The notes under the pieces: generated by a model
Told to the model about the DNA's origin: nothing
What the model saw: only the letters and a program-made list of their open reading frames with translations
The model's database searches: none
Source: Sphingobacterium multivorum
GTDB lineage: Bacteria > Bacteroidota > Bacteroidia > Sphingobacteriales > Sphingobacteriaceae
Direction: 5' to 3'
Length of the DNA: 64,000 bases
NCBI RefSeq assembly: GCF_039511225.1
Contig: NZ_CP154261.1
Span: 5,580,001-5,644,000, forward strand
Program-made: the position numbers and the translations under genes
Shown here: one piece after another, positions 36,246 through 46,100 of the stretch
Layout: each line of letters starts with the position of its first letter
Numbering within the stretch: position 1 is the stretch's first letter

Positions 36246-36341
36246 GGTTTTTAGTTAGTTGTTAATAATTTTCCATAACGGGCGGTTCCAACCCTAAGTT
36301 TATATCAATTACTACACAATAGTATGAAAAGCTTCCTATTT

Positions 36342-36356
36342 TTGCAAGCTTATGCA
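36342..36356 (-). promoter_or_regulatory. TGCATAANNNTGCAA element upstream of SusC pair 1
   Basis: Minus strand reads TGCATAAGCTTGCAA, 97-111 bp before the ATG. Its TTG lies 20 bp before TACTATTG (36324-36317), a one-mismatch -7 box, so the element may overlap the -33 region of the promoter. Confidence 0.6.
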
Positions 36357-36659
36357 TAATTATTTGAAAAAGAAATAACAATAAACACATTAACGCACAA
36401 TCTGACAGCAAAAAAACCATTAATCCCTATAAAAACAGATACAAAAACGCATAGCACAGCAAAATAAAAACCAAAACATCTTATAAAAGCATTTAGCAAG
36501 ACCTTTTCACCGAATTTGATAGCAGAAAACAAACATTAGCATAACAAAACCACCAATAGCATGCAGCATCCTACACATAACAGCGTGCTCATGCAAAGGG
36601 ATGTTCGATTTACACCGCCATTTTAGACTAATTATTAGCTATTGTATTCGGAGATTACT

Positions 36660-36717
36660 CGGTGCTTCTTCGGTACTTGTTCGGTGCTCCTTCGGTGCTT
36701 CTTCGGTTGGAACCGAA
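36660..36717 (+). repeat. Four tandem 11-bp repeats capped by a hairpin
   Basis: Units CGGTGCTTCTT, CGGTACTTGTT, CGGTGCTCCTT and CGGTGCTTCTT run from 36660 to 36703 without gaps. They are followed by TTCGGTT-GG-AACCGAA (36702-36717), a perfect hairpin whose left arm is the repeat core and whose right arm is its complement. Any unit could pair with the right arm. It lies 123 bp before the DUF6266 gene. Confidence 0.85.
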
Positions 36718-36840
36718 TAAAGTCCGACTAAATTCCGATCAAGATTCGTTGTAAATCCGAAAAAAGGTTGAATCTACTATTGATCAATACTTATTTATTT
36801 TGTAACTTAAAGAAAAATCAATCGCAATTAACTTAATATT

Positions 36841-37488
36841 ATGGCAGTCATTAAAAACGGTGCCAATGGCACGCTTTCGGGCAAAGCAGGATCAGTAGTA
36901 TTTGTTACCAATGGAAATACAACCTATGCAAGGGGCTTACCTAAGAAAAGTAGAAAAAAACCTTCTGCAAATCAAATTCAATCGAGGTCGCGTTTCTCCC
37001 TCATCCAAAAATTTATTTCCCCAATGCTAGATTTAATACGGGTCGGATTTAAAAATTATAACCCCGAGAAGAAAGCATATGGCAATGCGATGTCTTACAA
37101 CCTCAATAATGCCGTAGAAAAAACGGCAACTGGCTATGTCATCAATTTTGAAAACTTTCGCGTGAGTAAAGGAATCCCCAATCCCATTTCCACCCATACA
37201 TATCAGGTAGATGAAGAGACAGGAACATTTACACTCACCTGGGAATATGATGCAGATACTGCATCACAACATAACATCAGCTCGAGTAATTGCCGTTTGC
37301 TGCTATACAATCCCGATGAGTGCGCTTTCACAAATGAAAGCATGAATCCTCTTACGCATAAAACACAGACAGCTATCCTATCCCGACAGCAAACCGTCGG
37401 CAACTATCATGTCTATGTATTTTTCTACAAAACAGACGGAAGCGATGAATGCACAGACAGTAAATATCTAGGGACATTTGAATGGTAA
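36841..37488 (+). CDS. DUF6266 family protein
   Basis: 215 aa. It begins with the family signature MAVIKNGANGTLSGKAGSVV, then a basic stretch RGLPKKSRKKPSANQIQSR. The C-terminal half looks like a beta-sandwich (TFTLTWEYD..., YHVYVFFYKTDGSDECTDSKYLG). No signal peptide. Function unknown; the basic N-terminus recalls phage or structural proteins, but nothing nearby supports a phage. It is the only plus-strand gene in a long minus-strand stretch and is preceded by the 11-bp repeat array. Confidence 0.8.
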   Translation: MAVIKNGANGTLSGKAGSVVFVTNGNTTYARGLPKKSRKKPSANQIQSRSRFSLIQKFISPMLDLIRVGFKNYNPEKKAYGNAMSYNLNNAVEKTATGYVINFENFRVSKGIPNPISTHTYQVDEETGTFTLTWEYDADTASQHNISSSNCRLLLYNPDECAFTNESMNPLTHKTQTAILSRQQTVGNYHVYVFFYKTDGSDECTDSKYLGTFEW

Positions 37489-37503
37489 GAAAGGGAAGAA
37501 GGC

Positions 37504-38064
37504 CTAGGAGCTCAGACTGATCTTCACATCAAAATGCTGCTTGATATAGGCCTGCTGCTCCGCAGAATCTGTCTCCAGATCATGAATAGCACGGTCTCTT
37601 TCTTTGTCGACTTCCATCTTCACCACACAGCGGTAGAAACGAAATACATCTTTTTCGGTCTCCAATATTAACCTTGGCACCCGGGCGGGCTTGCCTGTTT
37701 CATCTTTTGCCACCATCGTAAAATAAGAGGAATTACAATGCTTGGTTTCGCCCGTCTGAATATTCATGGCTTCGACCCGAATACCGACTTCCATAGAAGA
37801 GTTACCTACATAATTCACAGAAGCGATCAATGTCACCAATTCACCCACCTCAATGGGCTTCAAAAAATCAACTTTGCCAACGGAGGCCGTCACACAATAA
37901 TGTGCAGAAAATTTAGATGCCACAGCAAATGCGATCTGATCCATCAAAGATAAAATATAACCGCCGTGAATTTTACCGCCAAAATTAGCATTGGAGGGCA
38001 ACATCAGCTGTGACATCCGAATCACAGATTCGCTTACCGTTTTATAGATTTCTTCCATACCCAT
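37504..38064 (-). CDS. Acyl-CoA thioesterase (hotdog fold)
   Basis: 186 aa. Hotdog-fold motif NANFGGKIHGGYILSLMDQIAF, whose Asp is the expected catalytic residue, followed by VDFLKPIEVGELVTLIASV and the long-helix region typical of YciA/Acot-like enzymes. It hydrolyses acyl-CoA to free acid and CoA in the cytoplasm; chain length is not readable. The C-terminal ~40 residues are a charged helical extension. Convergent with the DUF6266 gene across only 15 bp, with no hairpin seen. Confidence 0.9.
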   Translation of the reverse strand: MGMEEIYKTVSESVIRMSQLMLPSNANFGGKIHGGYILSLMDQIAFAVASKFSAHYCVTASVGKVDFLKPIEVGELVTLIASVNYVGNSSMEVGIRVEAMNIQTGETKHCNSSYFTMVAKDETGKPARVPRLILETEKDVFRFYRCVVKMEVDKERDRAIHDLETDSAEQQAYIKQHFDVKISLSS

Positions 38065-38177
38065 AAATTTACTTTGGATAGATTACAATTCAAAACAAAA
38101 CCTGAATGAATCACATGGGCTTACGTACACGCGCCAACAGAAGGTTCGTCCTGACCATTACCGATAGATAATGATAC

Positions 38178-38214
38178 AAAAAAGGGATATCCAAAATTCA
38201 GATATCCCTTTTTT
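38178..38214. terminator. Terminator after the GHL10 gene
   Basis: AAAAAAGGGATATC and GATATCCCTTTTTT (38201-38214) form a perfect 14-bp stem around a short loop, 25 bp past the stop of the minus-strand glycosidase gene. Confidence 0.9.
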
Positions 38215-38238
38215 ACGCGTTGATGAAACAACAGCTCG

Positions 38239-39864
38239 TTATTTTATCTTCTCTGCGGCATAAGGACCTTCGTTGCTCAAACGGTCAACAGCCTTTACCG
38301 CAACATACTGCAGTTTTTTGTTGTTCAATGTCGTTGGGATGTCCTTACCTGTAACCCCAGGCTCCAATATTTCATATTGCCATACGCCACCGTAGTTGAG
38401 ATACAATACCCATTTTGCAACCTGATCAATTTGCTGGTGCTGCCATTTCACAAAAGTAGTACCACCCTGTGGAGTTACCAGCAAAGTAGGTTTCAACAAA
38501 GGATTTGCATTTAACCAAGGACTTGTTGGTACCAATGCTTTCACCTGATAAGGCCCATTCACCAAAGCTTGTGTCATGGCCGGGTTTTTGGTAAGCCCTG
38601 CCAGACTCCAGTGGATCACCCCTTCTCGGTTATCAGGCAATAGCGTACGTGCTGCCTCCACTTGATTAACAATTTCCTGAACATATTCCGGACCACGTCT
38701 GCCAACTGTATTGATGCCCGGCCAAAGGTGGCGTCCCAATGTATTCTCACTTTCCCACCATTTTAACAAAGCCGTATAGCTTTGTCTGGCTGGCTGTATA
38801 GGCCAATACAACTGGGGAGCAAAATAGTCTATCCAGCCTTTGTTCAACCATAATTTAGCATCTGCGTAAAGCATATCATACTGGCTAGATCCCTGGATTC
38901 CTGACGGATAACCCGGTTTCCAGATACCAAAAGGACTGATACCGAATTTTACAAAATTCTTCTCTTTCTTAATATCCTTATAAATCCGTTCGATAAAGGT
39001 ATTCACACTATTTCTGCGGAAGTCTCCGCGTGATAGATCCCCGCCATTACGTTTGTATTCATTGTAACTATCCGAATCCGGGAAATCCTGTCCACCATTA
39101 TATTCCGCGTAAGGATAGAAATAATCATCGAAATGTACGCCATCGATATCATAACGCTTGACAATATCCATAACCACACGTGCTGCGTGGTCCTGTGTAG
39201 ATTGTTTGGAAGGATCAAACCAATAATAGCCCTGCTTCAATTTGACAACCGACTCAGGCATTTTACGTGCCATGGAAGCTGAAGTAACAGCACCGCCAGC
39301 AGTATGATGAGCACGGTAAGGGTTCAACCAAACATGCAGCTCAATTCCTCGTTTATGCGCCTGCTCAACCCAAAAATCAAGCGGGTCATAATAAGGGGAA
39401 GGCGCCTGTCCTTCTGTACCTGTCAAAAAATAAGACCAGGGTTCAAGATCACTTTTATAAAATGCATCGGCTGATGGACGCACCTGAAAAACAACAGCAT
39501 TAAAATTATTGTTTTTCAAAAAATCCAAAATACCAATTGCTTCCTGTTGCTGCTCGGCGGTACTCAGGTTATTTTTGCTCGGCCAATTGATATTGGCAAC
39601 AGAAGCCACCCAAGCGGCGCGAAACTCGCGCGGTAACACCGGAAGATCGACAACAATTTCCTTCTTCTTTTCTGCAGCCGGCTGTTCTTTTGTTTCAATT
39701 GTATTTTTCACCCGTTCGCGCTTGGGTACCGAAGGCGGATCTTTTTTTACAATTTCGACATTTGTAGTTGTGGTATTGACAGGCTCCTGTTTTTTATTTT
39801 TCTTGGATGAACAAGAAGATAAAACAAAAAGTGCTGTCGCTAAAAATAATAGGGAACGTTTCAT
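38239..39864 (-). CDS. Family 10 glycosylhydrolase-like lipoprotein (GHL10, DigH/YddW-like)
   Basis: 541 aa from the ATG at 39864. The frame is open to 39924, but the lipoprotein signal MKRSLLFLATALFVLSSCSS starts at 39864. A Lys/Glu/Pro-rich linker (~25-75) precedes a TIM barrel that begins with PREFRAAWVASVANINWPSK. It contains VVFQVRPSADAFYKSDLEPWS, LHVWLNPYRAHH and DIDGVHFDDYFYPYAE. The C-terminal ~100 residues look fibronectin-like. E. coli DigH (YddW), of the same family, cleaves denuded peptidoglycan strands, which fits the nearby NagA, NamZ and amidase genes. It is likely anchored in the outer membrane. Confidence 0.88.
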   Translation of the reverse strand: MKRSLLFLATALFVLSSCSSKKNKKQEPVNTTTTNVEIVKKDPPSVPKRERVKNTIETKEQPAAEKKKEIVVDLPVLPREFRAAWVASVANINWPSKNNLSTAEQQQEAIGILDFLKNNNFNAVVFQVRPSADAFYKSDLEPWSYFLTGTEGQAPSPYYDPLDFWVEQAHKRGIELHVWLNPYRAHHTAGGAVTSASMARKMPESVVKLKQGYYWFDPSKQSTQDHAARVVMDIVKRYDIDGVHFDDYFYPYAEYNGGQDFPDSDSYNEYKRNGGDLSRGDFRRNSVNTFIERIYKDIKKEKNFVKFGISPFGIWKPGYPSGIQGSSQYDMLYADAKLWLNKGWIDYFAPQLYWPIQPARQSYTALLKWWESENTLGRHLWPGINTVGRRGPEYVQEIVNQVEAARTLLPDNREGVIHWSLAGLTKNPAMTQALVNGPYQVKALVPTSPWLNANPLLKPTLLVTPQGGTTFVKWQHQQIDQVAKWVLYLNYGGVWQYEILEPGVTGKDIPTTLNNKKLQYVAVKAVDRLSNEGPYAAEKIK

Positions 39865-39958
39865 CAAGCTATAGAATAGTGTTTTTTCAAAATAACGAAC
39901 GAAGATACATATAATATTAGTCAATCACGGCCAATCGGTTAATCTTCTCCGACATAGA

Positions 39959-41065
39959 TCAACGCTTGAACTCTCCTTTGAAGATCACCTGCTCCAGCCT
40001 GAAGTCGTCGTTAAAGACAATGATATTCGCTATGCTTCCCTGATTGAGGTTTCCAATATCCGTCCTTTTTAAAAGATTTGCGGGATACCGTGTTGCCATT
40101 CGGATCGCTTCATCAAGCGGTATACCCACCCTTTGCACAGCGTTTTTTACCCCCTCAAGCAAGGAGATTGCCGCTCCTGAAATGGTGCCATCAGGCAGGG
40201 AATAATAGCCATCGTTCAATACGTGATGATATATGTCTTTATCGCAGGCGGCTACAGCATCTGTAATCATAAACAGCCGCTCAGCCATCTGACGTTTCGC
40301 AATTTTTACGGCTTCAAAGCTTACGTGATGTCCGTCGACAATAATACTTGCTTGTGCAGTCGGATGATTAAAAATTGCGCCGACTAACCCGACTTCGCGA
40401 TGATGTAACGGCGACATGGCATTAAACAGGTGGGTACTTGTTGGAATCCCCAGATCATAGCCATGGGTACCTTCCTCAAAAGTCGCATCACTATGCCCGG
40501 CACTGAGCAATAGATTATAGCCCTGCAAATGCTGTAAGATATCATCAGCGATACATTCTGGCGCAATGGTCATCATCTTGACAACCTGATTTCCGGACAA
40601 AAGATCGTCAATCTTTTCCTTTGTAGGCTCGATAATTAATTCCGCGGGATGCGCACCCCGTTTTTTAGGATTCAAAAAGGGACCTTCCAGATGCAATCCT
40701 AAAAATGCATCGTGCCGAAAGCCTTCTGCCACCCGAATGGCATCCTTAAATACGGGAATCGTATTGGTCGCTAAGGTCATCATAAAAGAAGTTGTGCCTT
40801 TACGGACCAAACCCTCAGCGATGCGTTCCAAAGATGCTACACTACGTTCGGCAGAATACAAGTCCGATCCGTCACCATACAATTGAAGGTCAATCAGCCC
40901 AGCACAAATATTAGACCCGCCGACTGGATAACTGGTATAATCTGCTGGCACCTCATCATCATGGACAATCGCTACAATTTTACCTTCGCTGATCAGCAAT
41001 GCTCTTTGCTCCAAAATCGACTCACCAGTGTATATTTTGCCACCAATTAATGCTATCTTATTCAT
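39959..41065 (-). CDS. nagA: N-acetylglucosamine-6-phosphate deacetylase
   Basis: 368 aa amidohydrolase. Markers are LIDLQLYGDGSDLYS, the metal-binding LGLHLEGPFLNPKKRGAH, SAGHSDATFEEG, THLFNAMSPLHHREVG and the catalytic Asp in MITDAVAACD. It converts GlcNAc-6-P, the product of MurQ and of NagK-type kinases, to GlcN-6-P plus acetate in the cytoplasm. Its stop lies 95 bp upstream of the GHL10 start, so the two may be co-transcribed. No NagB gene is in the window. Confidence 0.95.
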   Translation of the reverse strand: MNKIALIGGKIYTGESILEQRALLISEGKIVAIVHDDEVPADYTSYPVGGSNICAGLIDLQLYGDGSDLYSAERSVASLERIAEGLVRKGTTSFMMTLATNTIPVFKDAIRVAEGFRHDAFLGLHLEGPFLNPKKRGAHPAELIIEPTKEKIDDLLSGNQVVKMMTIAPECIADDILQHLQGYNLLLSAGHSDATFEEGTHGYDLGIPTSTHLFNAMSPLHHREVGLVGAIFNHPTAQASIIVDGHHVSFEAVKIAKRQMAERLFMITDAVAACDKDIYHHVLNDGYYSLPDGTISGAAISLLEGVKNAVQRVGIPLDEAIRMATRYPANLLKRTDIGNLNQGSIANIIVFNDDFRLEQVIFKGEFKR

Positions 41066-41212
41066 ATAAATTCTATTTCATTACCAAGTTACCAAAATTC
41101 AAAAAAAACCTGTCACTTGCATAAGATTTTGTTTCGTAGCCTACAAGAAATCCGTTCAAAGTTTTTGATCTTTTCATTTTCACTTTCTAATTTACTGTTG
41201 TAACTTAGTTCC

Positions 41213-41344
41213 ATGTACTTCTTTAGAAAGCGTAACGCCGATCGCCCCACAAATGGCAGCATAAAAGCTATGCATATTATTAATGCAACGGCCATTATTG
41301 TCTTTTTATTGGGCCTGATCTACAAAATATTTTTTACATCCTAA
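41213..41344 (+). CDS. Small single-span membrane protein (43 aa, DUF6728-like)
   Basis: 43 aa: a basic N-terminus (MYFFRKRNADRPTNG) followed by one hydrophobic helix (INATAIIVFLLGLIYKIFF). It is 12 bp before ridA on the same strand. It resembles short Bacteroidota proteins I recall as DUF6728, found next to similar metabolic genes; the family name is from memory. The positive-inside rule predicts a cytoplasmic N-terminus. Function unknown. Confidence 0.7.
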   Translation: MYFFRKRNADRPTNGSIKAMHIINATAIIVFLLGLIYKIFFTS

Positions 41345-41356
41345 ACACTGTTATCC

Positions 41357-41743
41357 ATGTCAAAAAAAGAAATTTTAAATACCGACAAAGCTCCTGCTGC
41401 AATAGGACCATATAACCAGGCAATCAAAGCCGGTAATACATTATATGTCTCTGGACAAATTCCTCTGGTTCCCGAAACAATGGAATTAATTTCATCGGGT
41501 GTGAAAGACGAAGCGCATCAGGTACTAAAAAATGTAGAAGCTATCTTGACCAATGCGGGATATACTTTTGAAGATGTTGTCAAAGCTTCGATTTTCTTAA
41601 GTGATATGGGTAATTTTGCCTTAGTCAATGATGTCTATGCCGAATATTTTAAGGAAGCGCAACCAGCGCGTGAGTGTGTTGCGGTAAAAACCCTTCCTAA
41701 GAACGTAAATGTCGAAATTTCGGTCATTGCCTGGAAAGATTAA
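41357..41743 (+). CDS. ridA: RidA family reactive-intermediate deaminase
   Basis: 128 aa. It hydrolyses enamines and imines released by PLP enzymes such as threonine dehydratase, giving 2-oxo acids. Signatures: KAPAAIGPYNQAIKAGNTLYVSGQIPL near the start (first part of the active site) and PARECVAVKTLP, whose Arg holds the substrate carboxylate. Trimeric cytoplasmic enzyme. It lies between the 43-aa membrane protein and the transporter gene, all closely spaced. Confidence 0.95.
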   Translation: MSKKEILNTDKAPAAIGPYNQAIKAGNTLYVSGQIPLVPETMELISSGVKDEAHQVLKNVEAILTNAGYTFEDVVKASIFLSDMGNFALVNDVYAEYFKEAQPARECVAVKTLPKNVNVEISVIAWKD

Positions 41744-41746
41744 TCC

Positions 41747-42670
41747 GTGGAAAATAACAACGAAACAGCAAGCCGCGGAAAATATCTTTTCGCGGCTTTT
41801 TTGGCCCCTTTTATCTGGGGATTTATGTCTATCCCTGTACGCTGGATACGCGGCTATCCGGCGGAGGATATTCTCTATTTTAGAATAATAACTGCACTTC
41901 TAGTCCTTTGGATATACCTGCTGCTGTTTCGAAGAAAAACCTTTAAAGCTGATATTCTTAAGTTTCAGCTTCTACCTCGAGTGGGCAAGATCCGTCAAAT
42001 TTGTCTTACCTTCCTCGCTTCGGCGTTAATCTTTGGCAACTGGTTTACTTATATCTATGCGGTCAACCATATTAGCATTCAGTCTGCGGCATTGGCTTAC
42101 CTGACCTGCCCCCTGATCACGGCGGCGGGTGCCTATCTCATGCTCAAGGAAAAGCTAACGAACTGGCAAAAAACAGCGCTTTTTATTGCCTTTGGCAGCG
42201 TAAGCCTCCTTGCAAATGGCTCGCTTCATGATGTCCTATGGGCTATCACTATTGCCACCTGTTACGCTTTTTATCTGATCGTACAACGGGTATCTACGGG
42301 TTTCGATAAACTCAATCAATTGGCGGTCCAACTCAGTATATGTGCATTATTTGTGATCCCCAAACTAATCTATAATCATCATGCAATTCCTACAGACCCC
42401 ATATTTTGGGGCACCATAGTTCTTATCGCATCGCTATTCACGATTATCCCCCTATTCCTGAGCATGTATGCACTCATTGGCATTTCATCAACAACGACTG
42501 GCGTTCTGCTCTATATTAATCCACTGATCGCTTTTACTTTGGCTGCAACCTATTTCGGAGAACCCGTTTCTCCAATCAAATATGTCGCTTACGGAATTAT
42601 ACTGGTTGCGATCATGCTATTTAATGCTGCAAACATCAAACAGGTTTTTGCAAGGCCATTACGCGGTTAA
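41747..42670 (+). CDS. EamA/DMT-superfamily transporter
   Basis: 307 aa with about ten hydrophobic helices in two EamA repeats (first from YLFAAFLAPFIWGFMSIPVRW, second from VLWAITIATCYAFYLIVQRV). The start is taken as GTG at 41747, three bases past the ridA stop. This gives a hydrophilic N-terminus MENNNETASRGK before the first helix; the next in-frame ATG would cut into helix 1. Inner-membrane exporter or importer of a small metabolite; substrate unknown. Confidence 0.85.
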   Translation: MENNNETASRGKYLFAAFLAPFIWGFMSIPVRWIRGYPAEDILYFRIITALLVLWIYLLLFRRKTFKADILKFQLLPRVGKIRQICLTFLASALIFGNWFTYIYAVNHISIQSAALAYLTCPLITAAGAYLMLKEKLTNWQKTALFIAFGSVSLLANGSLHDVLWAITIATCYAFYLIVQRVSTGFDKLNQLAVQLSICALFVIPKLIYNHHAIPTDPIFWGTIVLIASLFTIIPLFLSMYALIGISSTTTGVLLYINPLIAFTLAATYFGEPVSPIKYVAYGIILVAIMLFNAANIKQVFARPLRG

Positions 42671-43106
42671 GCACAATGATTAACAATGCAATAGGAAACT
42701 TCATCCACATGGAATGGCCAGTTTCTAGCAGAAAACAATTATTTTATTCATATCCACCAACCAGCTAAAATCCGACAAAAAAAATGACAAAACACAAAAT
42801 ACACTGATTATCAAAATATTAAACACTAAAAACAGTTAAAGTGTATCATTTTTGTTTCATAAAATTTTTGATTTTTGCTCAACTATAGTAAATTAGATCT
42901 TTATTAAGGGAAATCATACCGCTCTTTTTTCTTATAACAGGTATTGAATAGCAAACACACTATTACAAATAATCACTTATTTTGCCCCCCGATTATTCAA
43001 TATCTTCTCTTCTAACCAAAATGCTAAATGGAATTAGCCCATTTCATTAAAATTTCACCGTTATGAAAATATGTATATAAAAAACTGAATATAACACATA
43101 TACTAT
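42671..43106. other. 436-bp gene-free region upstream of SusC pair 3
   Basis: Strongly A/T-rich. Near 42850 there is CATTTTTG (one mismatch to TAnnTTTG). No open frame or repeat of note; it presumably carries the promoter of the SusCD pair. The TGCATAANNNTGCAA element is absent. Confidence 0.5.
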
Positions 43107-46100
43107 ATGAATAACAAATTATACTCTACATTAAGGGTGTTAGGTATTGTTCCAACAATACTTTTTTCAGCATCTTTATTGCACGCGCAAACCAGCCAAG
43201 TAAAGGGAACGGTTGTAGACGCTAAAACCAAAGCTCCTATTCCAGGTGCCACGATCAAAGTATTGGGCACTTCCAACGCAAGTTCTACGGATGTTAAAGG
43301 TGCATTCCAGATCAATGTCGATGACAAAAACCGCATATTAAACATCAGTACGGTCGGCTATGAAAACAAAACGGTAACACTTGGTCCCGGCGAAACGACA
43401 GTGACGGTAAGTCTGGACGAACAGACACAGCAACTGGAAAGTGTGGTCGTTACTGCTTTGGGTATTAGCCGTGCACAAAAATCATTAACATACTCTACAC
43501 AACAGGTCAGTGGTGACGAATTAAACAAAGTTAAAAGCACCAACTTGGCGAATAATTTAAACGGTAAAGTTGCAGGTGTTAACATTGCTTCCAGCTCTTC
43601 TGGACCAGGTGGTTCAGCAAAAGTTATTTTGCGTGGTAACAAATCGGCTTCCGGTAACAATCAAGTGCTGTATGTTGTCGATGGTGTTCCAATCAACAAT
43701 CAGACATTAGCAAGCCAGCCAGACAACGTTTTCGGCGGACAACGTGATGGTGGCGATCCTATTTCATTGATCAACCCAGAAGACATCGAAAATATCTCCG
43801 TATTAAAAGGAGCATCTGCGGCGGCATTATATGGTAGCCAAGCGGCCAACGGCGTTATCTTGGTAACAACGAAATCAGGTAAACAAGGCCGCACAACGAT
43901 CAACTTCTCCTCAAGTGCACAGATCGAACAGGCTGTATCGACACCAAAATTCCAAAGCCAATATGGTCAAGGTTCGGGTGGCAAAAACAGTAACACCAGT
44001 GTATTTAGCTGGGGCGACAAAACCAATGGTGCCAACTATGATAATCTAGGTGAATTTTTCCGTACGGGTAGCAACTTCACCAATTCATTGACCTTGTCAG
44101 GTGGTAACGAGAAAAACCAAACGTATTTTTCTTATGCAAATACCCTTGCAAAAGGTATACTTCCAGAAAATGACCTGATGCGTCACAACTTCAATCTCAA
44201 GGAAAGTGCTTCATTCTTTGATAATAAGTTGACCGTTGAAGGAAGTGCCAATTACATTACCCAAAAATTAGATAATGCACCTACTTCAGGTTTCTATTAT
44301 AATCCATTGGTTGGAACCTACCTATTACCTCGCAGCTTAAATATTGCGGATTATAAAAATTTCGAAACGTTCAACACAGGCCGTAATCTTTACGATCAAA
44401 ACTGGTTTACACTTTCGGATGACGAAACTACCCAACAAAATCCTTGGTGGATTATGAACCGTAATTCAACACGTTCAACACGTAATCGTTTGCTCTTGAA
44501 TGGTAGTGCGAAATACAAAATTGCACCTTGGATCAGCGTGCAGGCCCGCGGTAGTGTAGACCGTACCAGCGAAGTATGGGACCGGAAAGCTTATGCAGGC
44601 ACGCAGCACATTTTAGCGCGTGAAAATGGAGCTTATAGCTATACCAATACCACGATCACCCAACAATACGGTGATTTAACGGCCAACATGAACTTTAATA
44701 TTGGCGATAAATTACAAATCACAGGATTGGTTGGAACGAGTATCACCGACTGGAAAACAGAAGGTACAGATTTTACCAGCGGTAAAGATGGACTCAAAGT
44801 TCCCAATCAGTTCTTTATCCAAAATACGACAACTCCGGTCACTTCGACATTGTCTGCAAACCGAAGACAATTGCAATCGGTATTTGCATCGGCTAACTTA
44901 GCCTATGACAACTGGGTTTATTTGGATCTGACTTCACGTTGGGATTGGTCGAGCACATTGGCCTATACACCGCAAAACCCATACGCTTATCCGTCGGTCG
45001 GTTTGGGTATCGTTTTGAACGACAAGCTTAATCTACCTGAATTTGTAAATATGGCCAAAATTCGGGGTTCATACGCAAAAGTCGGAAATGATCTTCCGCC
45101 TTACACCACCTTGCTTACCAACCGGGTAGACCCATATGCTGTACTAACGGTGAATGATATTGCCTTTTTGAAGGAATTAAAACCAGAAAAAACGGCTTCC
45201 TTGGAGATCGGTACGGAATGGCGCATGTGGAATAACCGTTTGAATGTGGATGTTACTTATTACAAAACAAACACCACCAATCAGTTTTTCAAAATTGCAG
45301 CTGGAAATGCATCCCTCAACAACATGTATGCAGTTAATGCCGGAGACATTCAAAATCAAGGGGTAGAAGCATTGGTATCATTGGATGCGATCAAAAATGA
45401 TGACTTCAAATGGACAACCAGCCTCAACTTTACGTACAATAAAAACAAAATTGTAAAACTTGCTGACGGTATTTCTGAATTTACCCTAACAGGTGAGGGA
45501 CGTAATAATTTTGCTTCTAAATTGCAAGTTGGTGGTTCTTTCGGAGACATCTATGGTCAAGATTTTATACGTGACGGCCAAGGAAGGATTCTTATTTCTG
45601 AGGACGGTATTCCGCAGAAAAACAACACCTATACCAAACTTGGGAATTCAAACCCAATTTGGCAAATGGGCTGGAACAACAGTTTCAATTATAAAAATTT
45701 CAACTTAAGCTTCCTGATCGATGGTAAATTTGACTACGAAGTGATGTCCGTGACACAAGCGTTGCTTGACGGTTACGGTGTCTCAAAAGCGAGTGGCGAC
45801 GCCCGTGCCAATGGCGGTGTTAGCATCAATGGGGTTACACCAAGCGGTAAAGCCGTAACAACAGTGGACGCCGAAAAATGGTACACTTCCACGGCTGGTA
45901 TGGGTCCGGTTAGCAGCCAATATATTTACGACGGAACGGTCGTGCGGTTGCGTGAATTGACTTTCGGTTATGACTTCAATATTAAAGACAGTTTCTTCAA
46001 AAAACTTCGCGTAAATGCTGTAGGAAGAAACCTATTCTATATTTCGAAAAAGGCTCCATTCGATCCTGAAGTAACGATGTCTACGGGTAATTCCTTAAGT

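Larger units (their letters stand above)
36246..36840. other. 595-bp gene-free region between SusC pair 1 and the DUF6266 gene
   Basis: The left part is A/T-rich and holds the promoter region of SusC pair 1. The right part holds the 11-bp repeat array and hairpin at 36660-36717. I saw no convincing gene in between. Confidence 0.6.

Noticed and set aside
36841..37488. DUF6266 gene as part of a phage or secretion cluster
   Set aside because: Neighbours are a SusC gene and a thioesterase; nothing supports a cluster of that kind.
41113..41295. 60-codon minus-strand frame between nagA and ridA
   Set aside because: It overlaps the better plus-strand 43-aa gene and has no family resemblance; it is probably the antisense shadow of that membrane helix.
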